From Streptomyces aculeolatus (GTDB lineage: Bacteria; Actinomycetota; Actinomycetes; Streptomycetales; Streptomycetaceae): a DNA stretch of 64,000 nt. This document shows, piece after piece, positions 9,541 to 19,053 of the stretch (positions within the stretch are counted from its first letter, which is position 1; every line of letters starts with the position of its first letter). The stretch lies in the NCBI RefSeq assembly GCF_020400605.1, contig NZ_JAINRD010000002.1, positions 434,001 through 498,000 of the forward strand. The letters are read 5' to 3'. Position numbers and translations under genes: made by a program. The notes under the pieces were generated by a model. It did no database searches. It saw only the letters and a list, made by a program, of their open reading frames with translations, and had not been told where the DNA came from.

Positions 9541-9569
9541 GTATAGTGATGCGTTCGCACGCATAGAAT
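9541..9569 (+). promoter_or_regulatory. putative argF promoter with an ARG-box-like inverted repeat
   Basis: Between arcA and the carbamoyltransferase gene there is an inverted repeat ATGCG-N6-CGCAT (9549-9564) that runs into a TAGAAT -10-like hexamer (9564-9569). A repressor bound here would block the promoter. The position and rough shape suit an ArgR site, but the match to published ARG boxes is only partial. Confidence 0.4.
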
Positions 9570-9586
9570 CTCAGGAGCGCGGGACC

Positions 9587-10585
9587 ATGGCGATAGACCT
9601 CACCGGCCGGACCTTCGTCAAGGAGCTGGACTGCACCGCCGAGGAGCTCCGTCACCTCCTCTCGCTGGCCGCCGCGCTGAAGGCGGAGAAGCGGGCGGGC
9701 GCCGAGCGGCGCCGGCTGGCCGGGAAGAACGTCGCCCTGGTCTTCGAGAAGACCTCGACCCGCACCCGCGCCGCGTTCGAGGTCGCGGCGGCGGACCAGG
9801 GCGCGTCGACCACGTACCTGGACCCGGCGGGATCGCAGCTCGGGCACAAGGAGTCGGTGAAGGACACCGCGCGGGTGCTGGGCCGGATGTACGACGCCAT
9901 CCAGTACCGCGGCGCCGCCCAGGCGGCCGTCGAGGAGCTGGCCGCGTACGCGGGCGTGCCCGTCTACAACGGCCTGACCGACGACTGGCACCCCACGCAG
10001 ATGCTCGCCGACGTCCTCACGATGACCGAGCACAGCCCCAAGCCGGCCGAGGAGATCGCGTACGCCTACCTCGGCGACGCCCGCTTCAACATGGGCAACT
10101 CCTACCTCGTCACCGCCGCCCTGCTCGGCATGGACGTGCGCATCGTCGCGCCCGAGGCGTACTGGCCCGCGGACGCCGTCGTCGCCGAGGCCCGCCGGCT
10201 CGCCGCCGCCTCCGGCGCGCGGATCACCCTCACCGCGGACGTCGCCGAAGGGGTGGCGGGTGCGGACTTCGTCGCCACCGACGTGTGGGTCTCGATGGGG
10301 GAGCCCAAGGAGGTGTGGGACGAGCGGATCACGGCGCTGCGCCCGTACGCGGTGACGGCCGACGTGCTGCGCGCCACCGGCAGCCCGGACGTGAAGTTCC
10401 TGCACTGCCTGCCCGCCTTCCACGACCTCGGCACGGCCGTGGGCCGGGAGATCCACGAGCGGCACGGGCTGACGTCGCTGGAGGTCACCGACGAGGTCTT
10501 CGAGTCGGAGCACTCCGTCGTCTTCGACGAGGCGGAGAACCGGATGCACACCATCAAGGCGCTCATGGTCGCCACCCTGGGCTGA
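9587..10585 (+). CDS. argF: ornithine carbamoyltransferase
   Basis: 332 aa. It interconverts ornithine plus carbamoyl phosphate with citrulline. The carbamoyl-phosphate loop STRTR is near residue 57, and the HPTQ motif is in [10 protein letters not shown]. The ornithine-loop Asp is in [12 protein letters not shown], and the catalytic HCLPAFHD is near residue 268. It lies just behind arcA, as I recall for Streptomyces, where this copy also serves arginine synthesis. Hence it could be called arcB or argF. A separate promoter with a possible ARG box lies in the gap. Start ATG 9587 has CAGGAG 8 bases upstream. Confidence 0.93.
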   Translation: MAIDLTGRTFVKELDCTAEELRHLLSLAAALKAEKRAGAERRRLAGKNVALVFEKTSTRTRAAFEVAAADQGASTTYLDPAGSQLGHKESVKDTARVLGRMYDAIQYRGAAQAAVEELAAYAGVPVYNGLTDDWHPTQMLADVLTMTEHSPKPAEEIAYAYLGDARFNMGNSYLVTAALLGMDVRIVAPEAYWPADAVVAEARRLAAASGARITLTADVAEGVAGADFVATDVWVSMGEPKEVWDERITALRPYAVTADVLRATGSPDVKFLHCLPAFHDLGTAVGREIHERHGLTSLEVTDEVFESEHSVVFDEAENRMHTIKALMVATLG

Positions 10586-10639
10586 CCCCCGCCGCCCGCC
10601 CGTCCGTTCACGCCCTCCTCCCCGTCCACGCGCGCCGGG

Positions 10640-10655
10640 CCGCTCCGCGGAGCGG
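10640..10655 (+). terminator. possible terminator after argF
   Basis: A 16-base perfect palindrome, CCGCTCCG followed by CGGAGCGG, 55 bases after the argF stop, flanked by further G/C complementarity. The hairpin is short, so this is a weak call. Confidence 0.35.
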
Positions 10656-10694
10656 TCCCCGGGGACCCGTGCGCCCGGTCCCGTATCGCGCGGT

Positions 10695-10710
10695 CGTGAC
10701 GACAGTCACG
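10695..10710. promoter_or_regulatory. putative operator (PaaX-type) upstream of the enoyl-CoA hydratase gene
   Basis: A perfect inverted repeat CGTGAC-GACA-GTCACG lies 65 bases before the enoyl-CoA hydratase start. Its first 14 bases recur exactly at 20745-20758, in the promoter region of the CoA-ligase/PaaX operon and the divergent acyl-CoA dehydrogenase. I infer one repressor acts at both, most simply the PaaX-family protein encoded at 18211-19044. Confidence 0.6.
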
Positions 10711-10774
10711 TACGGGTGATAACTTCGGCTTACCGCCACCGCCCGCCACCGTCTGCAGACAGGGGCCGCGCACG

Positions 10775-11602
10775 ATGAGCCCGTTCACCGGATCCGCCGC
10801 CCGCACCGAGCAGTGGGACCACCTGCGGGTCACCGAGGACGACGGCGTCGTCACCGTCACGCTCGACCGCCCCGAGAAGCTCAACGCGCTGACCTTCGAG
10901 GCGTACGCCGACCTCCGCGACCTCATCGCCGAGCTGGCCCGCACCGGCGGCACCCGCGCGCTCGTCCTCGCCGGCACCGGCCGCGGCTTCTGCTCCGGCG
11001 GCGACGTGGACGAGATCATCGGCGCCACCCTGGCCATGGACACCGGCCGGCTGCTCGACTTCAACCGCATGACCGGGCAGGTCGTACGGGCCCTGCGCGA
11101 GGCCCCGTTCCCCGTCGTCGCCGCCGTGCACGGCGTCGCCGCCGGCGCCGGCGCCGTCCTCGCGCTCGCCGCCGACTTCCGCGTCGCCGACCACTCCGCG
11201 CGCTTCGCCTTCCTCTTCACCCGCGTCGGCCTCTCCGGCGGCGACATGGGCGCCGCCTACCTGCTGCCCCGCGTCGTCGGCCTCGGCCACGCCACCCGGC
11301 TGCTGATGCTCGGCGACGCCGTGCGCGCCGCCGAGGCCGAGCGCATCGGCCTCATCAGCGAACTCGCCGACGAGGGCCGCGCCGACGAGGCCGCCCAGGC
11401 GCTCGCCCGCCGGCTCGCCGCCGGGCCGGCGCTCGCGTACGCGCAGACCAAAGCGCTGCTCACCGCCGAGCTGGACATGCCGCTGGCCGCCGCCGTCGAG
11501 ATGGACGCCGCCACCCAGGCGCTGCTGATGAACAGCGACGACTACGCCGAGTTCCACGCCGCGTTCACCGGCAAGCGGCCCCCCGCGTGGCAGGGGCGCT
11601 GA
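10775..11602 (+). CDS. enoyl-CoA hydratase/isomerase family protein
   Basis: 275 aa crotonase-fold protein. The oxyanion-hole segments are GRGFCSGGDVDEI (near residue 70) and HGVAAGAGAVLALAADFRVA (near 120). The catalytic-glutamate position of hydratases appears as GLSGGDMGAAYLL, so an acidic residue is kept as Asp or shifted; the reaction may be a ring-opening or isomerising one rather than simple hydration. It is followed 5 bases later by the fused monooxygenase/reductase, and a palindromic operator lies upstream. This places it in the aromatic acyl-CoA degradation set. Confidence 0.85.
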   Translation: MSPFTGSAARTEQWDHLRVTEDDGVVTVTLDRPEKLNALTFEAYADLRDLIAELARTGGTRALVLAGTGRGFCSGGDVDEIIGATLAMDTGRLLDFNRMTGQVVRALREAPFPVVAAVHGVAAGAGAVLALAADFRVADHSARFAFLFTRVGLSGGDMGAAYLLPRVVGLGHATRLLMLGDAVRAAEAERIGLISELADEGRADEAAQALARRLAAGPALAYAQTKALLTAELDMPLAAAVEMDAATQALLMNSDDYAEFHAAFTGKRPPAWQGR

Positions 11603-11607
11603 GCGCC

Positions 11608-13926
11608 GTGCGGACCGCGGTCATCGGCGGCGGACCCGGCGGGCTGTACGCCGCGGCGCTCCTCAAGCGGCTCGACCCCGCCCGCGCGGTCACCGTCTAC
11701 GAGCGCAACGCCCCGGACAGCACGTACGGCTTCGGCGTCGTGCTCTCCGACGAGACCCTCGGCGGCATCGAGCACGCCGACCCCGTCGTCTACGCCGCGC
11801 TGCAGCGGGAGTTCGTGCGCTGGGACGACATCGACATCGTCCACCGCGGCACCGTCCAGCGCTCCGGCGGCCACGGCTTCGCGGCGCTGGGCCGCCGCCG
11901 GCTGCTCGCGGTGCTCCAGCAGCGCTGCCGCGACCTCGGCGTCGACCTGCGCTTCGGCACCGAGGCGCCGCCCGCCGCCGAACTCGCCCGCACCCACGCC
12001 CTCGTCGTCGGCGCCGACGGCGTGAACAGCGCCACCCGCGAGGCGCACGCCGGCGTCTTCCGCCCCCGGATCGCCGAGCACCGCTGCCGGTACGTGTGGC
12101 TGTCCGCGCCGTTCGCGTTCGACGCCTTCCGCTTCGAGATCGTCGAGACCGACGCGGGCGTCATGCAGCTCCACGGCTACCCGTACGCCGTGCCGGCCGC
12201 GTCGGCCGCGTCCTCGGGAGGGGCCTCCACCGTCATCGTCGAGATGCGCGAGGAGGTCTGGCGGCGCGCCGGGCTCGACGCCTGCGGCGAGGAGGAGACG
12301 GCCAAGCGGTGCGCCGCGTACTTCGCCGACGCGCTCGGCGGCCGGCCGCTGACGGGCAACCGCTCGCAGTGGACGGCGTTCCGCACCGTCGTCAACGACC
12401 GCTGGTGGCACGAGCCCGCGCCCGGCGGCGGCGCTGTCGTCCTCCTCGGCGACGCCGCGCACACCGCGCACTTCTCCGTCGGCTCCGGCACCAAGCTCGC
12501 CGTCGAGGACGCCCTCGCCCTCGCCGCGTGCGTCGAGGAGCAGCCCGACGTGCCGGCGGCGCTCGCCGCGTACGAGGCGGAGCGCAGGCCCGTCGTCGCC
12601 TCGACGCAGCGCGCCGCCCACGCCAGCCGCGAGTGGTTCGAGGACCTGGCGCGCCATCTCGGCCGCCCGCCACGGCAGTTCGCGTTCGACCTGCTGACCC
12701 GCAGCCGCCGCATCACCCACGACAACCTGCGGCTGCGCGACCCCGGGTTCGTCGCCTCCGTCGAGCGCGAGGCGGGGGTGCCGGAGGGCACGCCGCCGAT
12801 GTTCACGCCGTACACCCTCGGCGGCCTGACGCTGCGCAACCGCGTGGTCTGCTCGCCGATGGACATGTACGTCGCCGAGGACGGCCTGCCCGGCGACTTC
12901 CACCTCGTCCACCTCGGCGCCCGCGCGCTGGGCGGCGCCGGACTGGTGATGACCGAGATGGTCTGCGTCAGCCCCGGCGGCCGCATCACCCCCGGCTGCA
13001 CCGGCCTGTGGTCCGACGAGCAGGAGGCCGGCTGGCGCCGCGTCACCGACTTCGTACGCGCCCACGCGCCCGGCACCGCGCTCGGCGTCCAGCTCGGCCA
13101 CTCCGGCCGCAAGGGCTCCACGAAGCTGATGTGGGAGGGCATCGACGAGCCGCTGGCGGACGGCAACTGGCCCGTCGTCGCCCCCTCCCCGCTGCCGTAC
13201 CGCGCGGGCCTGAACCAGACGCCGCGCGCGCTGGACCGCGCCGGCATGGACGAGATCCGCGAGGAGTTCGCCGCCGCCGCGCGGCGCGCCGCCCGCGCCG
13301 GGTTCGACCTGCTGGAGTTGCACTGCGCCCACGGGTACCTGCTCTCCGGCTTCCTGTCCCCGCTGACGAACCAGCGCACCGACGCCTACGGCGGGGACCT
13401 CGGCGCCCGGCTGCGCTACCCGCTGGAGGTCTTCGACGCGGTACGCGACGCGTGGCCGGCCGACCGCCCCCTGACCGTGCGGATCTCCGCCACCGACTGG
13501 GCCGAGGGCGGCACCACCGCGGCCGACGCGGTCACGGTCGCCCGCGCGTTCGCCGACCACGGCGCGGCGGCGATCGACGTCTCCACCGGCCAGGTCGTCG
13601 CCGAGGAGCAGCCGGCGTTCGGCCGCTCGTACCAGACGCCGTACGCCGACCGCATCCGCGCGGAGACGGGGATCCCGGTGATCGCGGTCGGGGCGATCTC
13701 CTCGTGGGACGACGTGAATTCCCTGATCCTGGCCGGCCGCGCCGACCTGTGCGCCCTGGCCCGCCCGCACCTGTACGACCCGAACTGGACGCTCCACGCC
13801 GCCGCGGAGCAGGGCTACACGGGGCCGGGCGCCCCGTGGCCGGCGCCGTACCGCGCGGGCAGCCGCAGGCCGCCGACGGGGCGCACCGACGGGCCGAAGC
13901 CGAGGCTGACGCTGGACGGCCGCTGA
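11608..13926 (+). CDS. bifunctional aminobenzoyl-/salicylyl-CoA-type FAD monooxygenase and old-yellow-enzyme reductase
   Basis: 772 aa fusion. Residues 1-390 are a class A flavin monooxygenase with VIGGGPGGLYAA near the N-terminus, the DG motif VVGADGVNS, and LLGDAAHTAHFSVGSGTKLAVEDA. From about 395 to the end is an FMN old-yellow-enzyme barrel starting FTPYTLGGLTLRNRVV, with the H-Y-like active site in ELHCAHGYLLSGFLSP. This architecture is that of 2-aminobenzoyl-CoA monooxygenase/reductase, also annotated salicylyl-CoA 5-hydroxylase/oxidoreductase. It hydroxylates and then reduces the CoA-activated ring, dearomatising it. GTG 11608 lies 5 bases after the hydratase stop, so the two genes form one transcript. 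Confidence 0.9.
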   Translation: MRTAVIGGGPGGLYAAALLKRLDPARAVTVYERNAPDSTYGFGVVLSDETLGGIEHADPVVYAALQREFVRWDDIDIVHRGTVQRSGGHGFAALGRRRLLAVLQQRCRDLGVDLRFGTEAPPAAELARTHALVVGADGVNSATREAHAGVFRPRIAEHRCRYVWLSAPFAFDAFRFEIVETDAGVMQLHGYPYAVPAASAASSGGASTVIVEMREEVWRRAGLDACGEEETAKRCAAYFADALGGRPLTGNRSQWTAFRTVVNDRWWHEPAPGGGAVVLLGDAAHTAHFSVGSGTKLAVEDALALAACVEEQPDVPAALAAYEAERRPVVASTQRAAHASREWFEDLARHLGRPPRQFAFDLLTRSRRITHDNLRLRDPGFVASVEREAGVPEGTPPMFTPYTLGGLTLRNRVVCSPMDMYVAEDGLPGDFHLVHLGARALGGAGLVMTEMVCVSPGGRITPGCTGLWSDEQEAGWRRVTDFVRAHAPGTALGVQLGHSGRKGSTKLMWEGIDEPLADGNWPVVAPSPLPYRAGLNQTPRALDRAGMDEIREEFAAAARRAARAGFDLLELHCAHGYLLSGFLSPLTNQRTDAYGGDLGARLRYPLEVFDAVRDAWPADRPLTVRISATDWAEGGTTAADAVTVARAFADHGAAAIDVSTGQVVAEEQPAFGRSYQTPYADRIRAETGIPVIAVGAISSWDDVNSLILAGRADLCALARPHLYDPNWTLHAAAEQGYTGPGAPWPAPYRAGSRRPPTGRTDGPKPRLTLDGR

Positions 13927-13959
13927 CCGCGGCCGGCGGCACGGCCCCTGCCGCGGGTG

Positions 13960-15411
13960 TCAGACCTGGCGGACGCCGGCGGCGATCCTGTCGCCGGTGC
14001 GCAGGTCGATGCTGCGCCAGTACGCGACGGCGCGCTGCACCACGGGGTCGCTGACGCCGTTCTGCAGGTGCCGGACGACGTTGCCGACCAGGCGGTCGCG
14101 TCCGGCGTCGTCCAGGACGTCGCGCACGAGCGTGCCGGGCTGGGTGAAGTCGTCGTCGTCCGCGTGCAGGGTGTAGGCGGCGCGGATCATCTCCGCGGTG
14201 TCCACCGTCCAGCGCGCCGGGCGGTTGTAGCGCTCCTCGTCGGCGGCGGGGCCGCCGTAGGAGTTGGGCGCGTACGGGCGGGCCACGTTGGGCGGGTGGT
14301 AGCGCATGGCGCCGTCCTTGGCGTACGAGCGGACCTCGGTCTCGGACTGGTTGGGCGGCAGCTGCGCGTAGTTGGTGCCGATGCGGTAGCGGTGGGTGTC
14401 GGCGTAGGAGAAGAGCCGCGCCTGGAGCATCTTGTCCGGCGACGGGCCGATGCCGGGCACCAGGTTGCTGGGCTCGAAGGCGGCCTGCTCGATGTGGACG
14501 AAGTAGTCCTCGGGGTTGGCGTCGAGGGTCATCCGGCCGACCTCGATCAGCGGGTAGTCGCCGTGCGGGACGGTCTTCGTCACGTCGAAGATGTTGAAGC
14601 GGTAGTCCGGCGCGTCGTCGTACGGGATCGCCTGCACGTACAGCGTCCACGACGGCGCCTCGCCGCGGGCGATCGACTCGGCCAGGTCGCGGCGGTGGAA
14701 GTCGGCGTCCTCGCCGGCCAGCGCGGCGGCGTCGGCGTCGCTGAGGTGGGCGACGCCCTGGTCGCTCTTGAAGTGGTACTTGATCCAGGTGCGGGCGCCG
14801 GCGGCGTTGGTCCACAGGTAGGTGTGGGAGCCGTAGCCGTTCATGTGCCGGTAGGTCCTGGGGATCCCGCGGTCGCCCATCAGGTACGTCACCTGGTGCG
14901 CCGACTCCGGCGAGAGCGTCCAGTAGTCCCACTGCATGTCGTTGTCGCGCAGTCCCGAGTCGATGGTGCGCTTCTGCGAACGGATGAAGTCCTGGAACTT
15001 GCTGGGGTCGCGCATGAAGAAGACCGGCGTGTTGTTGCCCACCATGTCGTACACGCCGTCGTGGGTGTAGAACTTCAGCGCGAAGCCGCGCGGGTCCCGC
15101 CAGGTGTCGGGGCTGCCGTGCTCGCCGGCGACGGTGGAGAAGCGCGCCAGCATCCGGGTGCGGTGCCCGGGCTGGAAGACGTGGGCCCGGGTCAGCTCGC
15201 TGACGTCGCCCGTGACCTGGAAGGTCCCGTACGCCCCGGAGCCCTTGGCGTGCACCACCCGCTCGGGCACCCGCTCGCGGTTGAACTGGGCCATCTTCTC
15301 GATCAGATAGCTGTCCTGGAGGAGGATCGGTCCGTCTGCGCCGACGCTGAGCGAGTACTGGTCGCTCTCGACGGGGGCTCCGGTGTTGTCGGTGCTGATC
15401 GGGTCGCTCAT
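13960..15411 (-). CDS. katA: haem catalase
   Basis: 483 aa small-subunit monofunctional catalase that dismutates hydrogen peroxide. Distal His54 lies in [12 protein letters not shown], the distal Asn in [10 protein letters not shown], and the proximal haem ligand Tyr in [14 protein letters not shown]. It is complete with no odd insertions. The gene follows the haloperoxidase-like hydrolase by 37 bases on the same strand and converges on the monooxygenase gene. The paralogue label katA is tentative; streptomycetes often carry several catalases. Confidence 0.93.
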   Translation of the reverse strand: MSDPISTDNTGAPVESDQYSLSVGADGPILLQDSYLIEKMAQFNRERVPERVVHAKGSGAYGTFQVTGDVSELTRAHVFQPGHRTRMLARFSTVAGEHGSPDTWRDPRGFALKFYTHDGVYDMVGNNTPVFFMRDPSKFQDFIRSQKRTIDSGLRDNDMQWDYWTLSPESAHQVTYLMGDRGIPRTYRHMNGYGSHTYLWTNAAGARTWIKYHFKSDQGVAHLSDADAAALAGEDADFHRRDLAESIARGEAPSWTLYVQAIPYDDAPDYRFNIFDVTKTVPHGDYPLIEVGRMTLDANPEDYFVHIEQAAFEPSNLVPGIGPSPDKMLQARLFSYADTHRYRIGTNYAQLPPNQSETEVRSYAKDGAMRYHPPNVARPYAPNSYGGPAADEERYNRPARWTVDTAEMIRAAYTLHADDDDFTQPGTLVRDVLDDAGRDRLVGNVVRHLQNGVSDPVVQRAVAYWRSIDLRTGDRIAAGVRQV

Positions 15412-15448
15412 CGCGCTGCTCCGGGTGGGGGGTGCGGGTTGCGGGGCG

Positions 15449-16276
15449 TCACTTCTGCAGGAATGCCAGCAGGTCTGCGTTGAACCTCTCCTTGTCGCCC
15501 GGCACGAGGGCGATGCCGTGGCTGCCGCCCTCGTAGACCTTCAGCTCGGCGTCCGCGACGATCTCGGCGGTCTTGCGGCCGGTGGCGTCGATCGGCACGA
15601 TCTGGTCGTCGTCGCCGTGGACGACGAGGGTGGGCACGTCGAACTTCCGCAGGTCGTCGTGGAAGTCGGTGGCCGCGAAGGCGTCGACGCAGGCGACGCC
15701 GCCCTCGATGGTCTCGGACATGGCCATGTACCAGAAGGCGTCCCTGTTGCCCCGGGTCGCCTTCGTGCCTTCGCGGTTCGCGGAGAAGAAGGGGACCGCC
15801 GCGTCCTGCCAGTACTGGGAGCGCTCCTGGAGAATGCCGGCCTTGATGTCGTCGAAGGCCTGCTGCGGCACGCCCTCGGGGTTGTCCCGCGTCTGCAGCA
15901 TCAGCGGCGGGATCGCGGAGAGGAGCACCGCGGACCGCACCCGCCCGGTGCCGTGCCGGCCGATGTAGCGGGCCAGTTCACCGCCGCCCATGGAGTGCGC
16001 CACCAGGGTGACGTCCCGCAGGTCCAGACCGGTGAGCAGGTCGTTCAGGTCGTCGGCGAAGGTGTCGAAGTCGTATCCGCCGAAGACGGGCGTGGACCGC
16101 CCGTGCCCCCGCCGGTCGTGCGCGATGCCGCGGAACCCGGCGTCGGCCACGGCCTTGAGCTGGTCCTGCCAGGCGTCGCCGTTCAGCGGCCAGCCGTGGA
16201 TGAACACCACGGGGCGGCCCTGGCCCCAGTCCTTGTAGAAGATGTCGACACCGTCGCGCGTCGTGCATACGGGCAT
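15449..16276 (-). CDS. alpha/beta hydrolase, non-haem chloroperoxidase type
   Basis: 275 aa, the size of cofactor-free haloperoxidases and related esterases. The Ser nucleophile is in AHSMGGGE, the acid in HGDDDQIVP and the His in GGSHGIAL. The N-terminal start [14 protein letters not shown] and [13 protein letters not shown] are characteristic of this branch. In vitro such enzymes make peracids from peroxide and carboxylate; the natural role is usually esterase-like. Lying upstream of and probably co-transcribed with catalase, it may act in a peroxide-linked process. ATG 16276 was chosen because the homologous sequence begins there. Confidence 0.88.
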   Translation of the reverse strand: MPVCTTRDGVDIFYKDWGQGRPVVFIHGWPLNGDAWQDQLKAVADAGFRGIAHDRRGHGRSTPVFGGYDFDTFADDLNDLLTGLDLRDVTLVAHSMGGGELARYIGRHGTGRVRSAVLLSAIPPLMLQTRDNPEGVPQQAFDDIKAGILQERSQYWQDAAVPFFSANREGTKATRGNRDAFWYMAMSETIEGGVACVDAFAATDFHDDLRKFDVPTLVVHGDDDQIVPIDATGRKTAEIVADAELKVYEGGSHGIALVPGDKERFNADLLAFLQK

Positions 16277-16444
16277 GTCCGGACGTCCCTTCCCGCGGGG
16301 TTCGCAGCCGCGGAGGAGCGCGGCATTGCCGCATCCCATCCTCGGCGATCGCCGCGAACCGGGCAATTCGGGTGGGACTGACGCGGTGCCGCCGCTCCCG
16401 TCGACGGCCCGTACCCGGGACGGGGGAGAATCACCGCGCGTCGG

Positions 16445-16473
16445 TGTCGATACGGGCGGGTGCCGTTCGTGTA
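16445..16473 (+). promoter_or_regulatory. putative ECF42-type promoter of the YCII/sigma pair
   Basis: TGTCGA at 16445-16450 matches the -35 element I recall for ECF42 sigma factors. About 17 bases on, CGTGTA (16468-16473) lies where the -10 should be, though it is only a loose match to CGA/TC. Transcription would start about 40 bases before the YCII gene. The call is supported by the sigma factor being encoded by the second gene. Confidence 0.45.
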
Positions 16474-16519
16474 GAGGGTGAGAGGCCGGCACGGGGCCGG
16501 CCGCCGAAGAGGAGTCGTC

Positions 16520-16876
16520 ATGACGTACTACCTGCTCGCCATGCACCAGCCCGTCGGGGACCCGCCGCCGCCCGAGGTGCTGGATCCCATCATGCGGGAC
16601 CTGGGTGCGGTGAAGGACGAGATGAAGGCCGCCGGGGTGTGGGTCTTCGACGGCGGGCTGCACGGGCCCGAGGCGTCGACCGTCGTGCGGATGCGCGACG
16701 GGGACGTGCTGACCACGGACGGGCCGTACGCCGAGGGGAAGGAGCACCTCGGCGGGTTCGCCATCATCGACGTGCCCGACCTCGACGCCGCGCTCTTCTG
16801 GGCGCGCAAGGAGGCGGCCGCGGTGCGGCTGCTGCCGATCGAGGTGCGGCCCTTCCACGACTGGGCCCAGGGCTGA
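16520..16876 (+). CDS. YCII-related (DGPF) domain protein
   Basis: 118 aa single-domain protein of the YCII/DGPF family: starts [11 protein letters not shown] and contains the diagnostic [16 protein letters not shown]. The biochemical role of these small proteins is not established. In actinobacteria they are regularly encoded next to and controlled by ECF42 sigma factors, and the downstream gene is exactly such a sigma factor, 5 bases away. Start ATG 16520 has GAGGAG about 6 bases upstream. A TGTCGA-type promoter precedes it. Confidence 0.88.
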   Translation: MTYYLLAMHQPVGDPPPPEVLDPIMRDLGAVKDEMKAAGVWVFDGGLHGPEASTVVRMRDGDVLTTDGPYAEGKEHLGGFAIIDVPDLDAALFWARKEAAAVRLLPIEVRPFHDWAQG

Positions 16877-16881
16877 CCCGC

Positions 16882-18153
16882 GTGCCGTCCCACACGTCCG
16901 CCGCGGAGATCGACCGGGTGTTCCGCCGGGAGTACGGGCGCGCGGTCGCGGTTCTGGTCCGCCGCTTCGGCGACATCGACGCCGCCGAGGAGGCGGTCCA
17001 GGATGCCTTCGCCGCCGCGGCGGACCGCTGGCCGGCGGACGGGCTGCCGCCCAGCCCGGCCGGCTGGATCATCACCACCGCCCGCAACCGCGCCCTCGAC
17101 CGGCTCCGCCGCGAGGCCACCCGCGAGCACCGGCACGCCCAGGCGGCGCTGCTCCACGGCGCCGCGGGCGGCGGTGCGGGCGGCGGTGCGGCGTACGCGG
17201 AAGACCCCGCCGAGAGCGCGGCGGCCGCCGAGGAGACGCCCGTGCAGGACGACCGGCTCCGCCTGATCTTCACCTGCTGCCACCCGGCGCTCGCCCCCGC
17301 CGCCCGGGTCGCGCTCACGCTCCGGCTCCTCGGCGGGCTGTCCACCGCCGACCTCGCCCGCGCGTTCCTCGTCCCCGAGAAGACGATGGCCCAGCGGCTC
17401 GTACGGGCCAAGGGCAAGATCCGCGACGCGCGCATCCCGTACCGGGTGCCGCGGGACGCGGACCTGCCGGAGCGGCTGGGCGCCGTGCTCTCCGTGATCT
17501 ACCTGATCTTCAACGAGGGCCACACCGCCGGCTCCGGCGACGTCCTCGGCCGCCCGGACCTGGGCGCCGAGGCCATCCGGCTCGGCCGGCTCCTCGCCGG
17601 GCTGATGCCCGACGAGCCGGAGGCGCTGGGGCTGCTCGCGCTGATGCTGCTGACCGAGGCGCGGCGCCCGGCCCGTACGGACGCCCGCGGGGACCTCGTG
17701 CTCCTCGCCGACCAGGACCGGGACCGGTGGGACCGGCGGCTCGTCGAGGAGGGGCAGGCCCTGGTCCGGCGCTGCCTGCGCCGCAACCGCCCCGGCCCGT
17801 ACCAGATCCAGGCCGCCGTCAACGCGGTCCACAGCGACGCCGGCACCGCCGCGGCCACCGACTGGCACCAGATCGTGCGGCTCTACGACCAGCTCATGGC
17901 CATGGCCCCCACCCCGGTCGTGGCGCTGAACCGCGCCGTCGCCGTCGCCGAGACTGCCGGCCCGGCGGCGGCGCTGGCGGAGGTCGACGCCCTGCCGCTC
18001 GCCGGGTACCACGTCTTCCACGCCGTACGGGCCGACCTGCTGCGCCGCACGGGGCGGACGGCGGAGGCGGCGGCGGAGTACGCGGAGGCCGCGGCCGCCA
18101 CGGGCAACGCCGCGGAACGCGCGTACCTGCTGCGGGCGCGGGACCGCCTCTGA
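16882..18153 (+). CDS. ECF42-type RNA polymerase sigma factor with C-terminal extension
   Basis: 423 aa, twice the length of a normal ECF sigma factor. Residues 1-75 are region 2 ([25 protein letters not shown] onward) and about 125-190 are region 4 ([34 protein letters not shown]). The remaining C-terminal 230 residues are an all-helical, TPR-like DUF6596-type extension typical of ECF42, containing IYLIFNEGH and QAAVNAVH. No anti-sigma gene is adjacent, which fits ECF42 control through the extension. It lies 5 bases after the YCII gene. GTG 16882 was chosen to match the family N-terminus. Confidence 0.88.
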   Translation: MPSHTSAAEIDRVFRREYGRAVAVLVRRFGDIDAAEEAVQDAFAAAADRWPADGLPPSPAGWIITTARNRALDRLRREATREHRHAQAALLHGAAGGGAGGGAAYAEDPAESAAAAEETPVQDDRLRLIFTCCHPALAPAARVALTLRLLGGLSTADLARAFLVPEKTMAQRLVRAKGKIRDARIPYRVPRDADLPERLGAVLSVIYLIFNEGHTAGSGDVLGRPDLGAEAIRLGRLLAGLMPDEPEALGLLALMLLTEARRPARTDARGDLVLLADQDRDRWDRRLVEEGQALVRRCLRRNRPGPYQIQAAVNAVHSDAGTAAATDWHQIVRLYDQLMAMAPTPVVALNRAVAVAETAGPAAALAEVDALPLAGYHVFHAVRADLLRRTGRTAEAAAEYAEAAAATGNAAERAYLLRARDRL

Positions 18154-18210
18154 GCCGGGCCGCTCCCGTGGCTCCCGGCTCGCCCGCGCACGGCCGGCCG
18201 CGGCGGCGAC

Positions 18211-19044
18211 TCAGCGCGCCGGCCGGCCCGGTGCGTGCAGAGCCGCGGCCACGAACCGGGTGGCAGGGGCCCGCAGGCGGTCGTCGAGGGCCGCGAAGAC
18301 CTCCGCCGCGCGGGCACCCGGCCAGTCCGGCGGCAGCACCTCGCGCGGCAGGCCCGGGTCCGCGTAGGGGAGGTGGCGCCAGGCGTCGAGGGCGAGGAGG
18401 TAGTCGCGGTACGCGTCCGGGCCCGCCGTGCGGGCGGACGCGCGCTCCAGCACCGGCTCGTGCGCGTCCAGGAACGCCTCGTGCAGCTTCGCTATCGCCG
18501 GCAGGTCCCACCACCTGGCCACCGCCTCCGGCGTCGGCGTGAACCCCTCGTGCGTACCCCGGAAGAGGTCGACGTACGGGGCGAGTCCGAGGCGGCTCAG
18601 GGTGTGCCGGGTCTCCTCCGCGACGTGCGCCGGTGCGATCCACACGCCCGGGGCCGCCTGGCCGAAGCCCAGCCGGGTCAGCCGGGAGCGCAGCACGTGG
18701 CGCTTGCGGCGCTCCGACTCCGGTACCGAGAAGACCGCCAGCAGCCAGTCGCCGGGGCCCGCCGGCGCCTCCCGGCGGTAGATGCGGCGGTCGCCGTCGT
18801 CGAGGAGGGTGCGGGCCGAGGGCGACAGCGCGTACGCGGCCTCGCCCGCGTGCCGTACGGGCACCAGCAGCCCGCGCCGCTTGAGCCGGGAGACCGCCGA
18901 GCGCACCGCCGGCGCGTCCACGCCGACCGCGTCCAGCAGCCGGATCAGCGCCGCCACCGGCACCCGCCCGGCGTCCGGGCCGCCGCGGCCGAACGCGCCG
19001 TAGAAGCTGACGATCAGAGACCGCGGGGTTCGTTCGGCTGCCAC
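18211..19044 (-). CDS. PaaX-family transcriptional regulator
   Basis: 277 aa. An N-terminal winged helix (about 8-85; SLIVSFYGAFGRGG then AVRSAVSRLKRRGLLV) is followed by the PaaX central and C-terminal domains (GDWLLAVFSVPES, GVWIAP, WRHLPYADPGLPREVLPPDWPG). PaaX proteins repress phenylacetyl-CoA-type catabolic genes and release DNA on binding an aromatic acyl-CoA. Here the gene is the second cistron behind a benzoate/aminobenzoate-type CoA ligase, 9 bases apart. The likely effector is therefore the CoA thioester made by that ligase. Candidate operators are at 10695 and 20745. Confidence 0.88.
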   Translation of the reverse strand: MAAERTPRSLIVSFYGAFGRGGPDAGRVPVAALIRLLDAVGVDAPAVRSAVSRLKRRGLLVPVRHAGEAAYALSPSARTLLDDGDRRIYRREAPAGPGDWLLAVFSVPESERRKRHVLRSRLTRLGFGQAAPGVWIAPAHVAEETRHTLSRLGLAPYVDLFRGTHEGFTPTPEAVARWWDLPAIAKLHEAFLDAHEPVLERASARTAGPDAYRDYLLALDAWRHLPYADPGLPREVLPPDWPGARAAEVFAALDDRLRAPATRFVAAALHAPGRPAR

Positions 19045-19053
19045 TCGATCACT

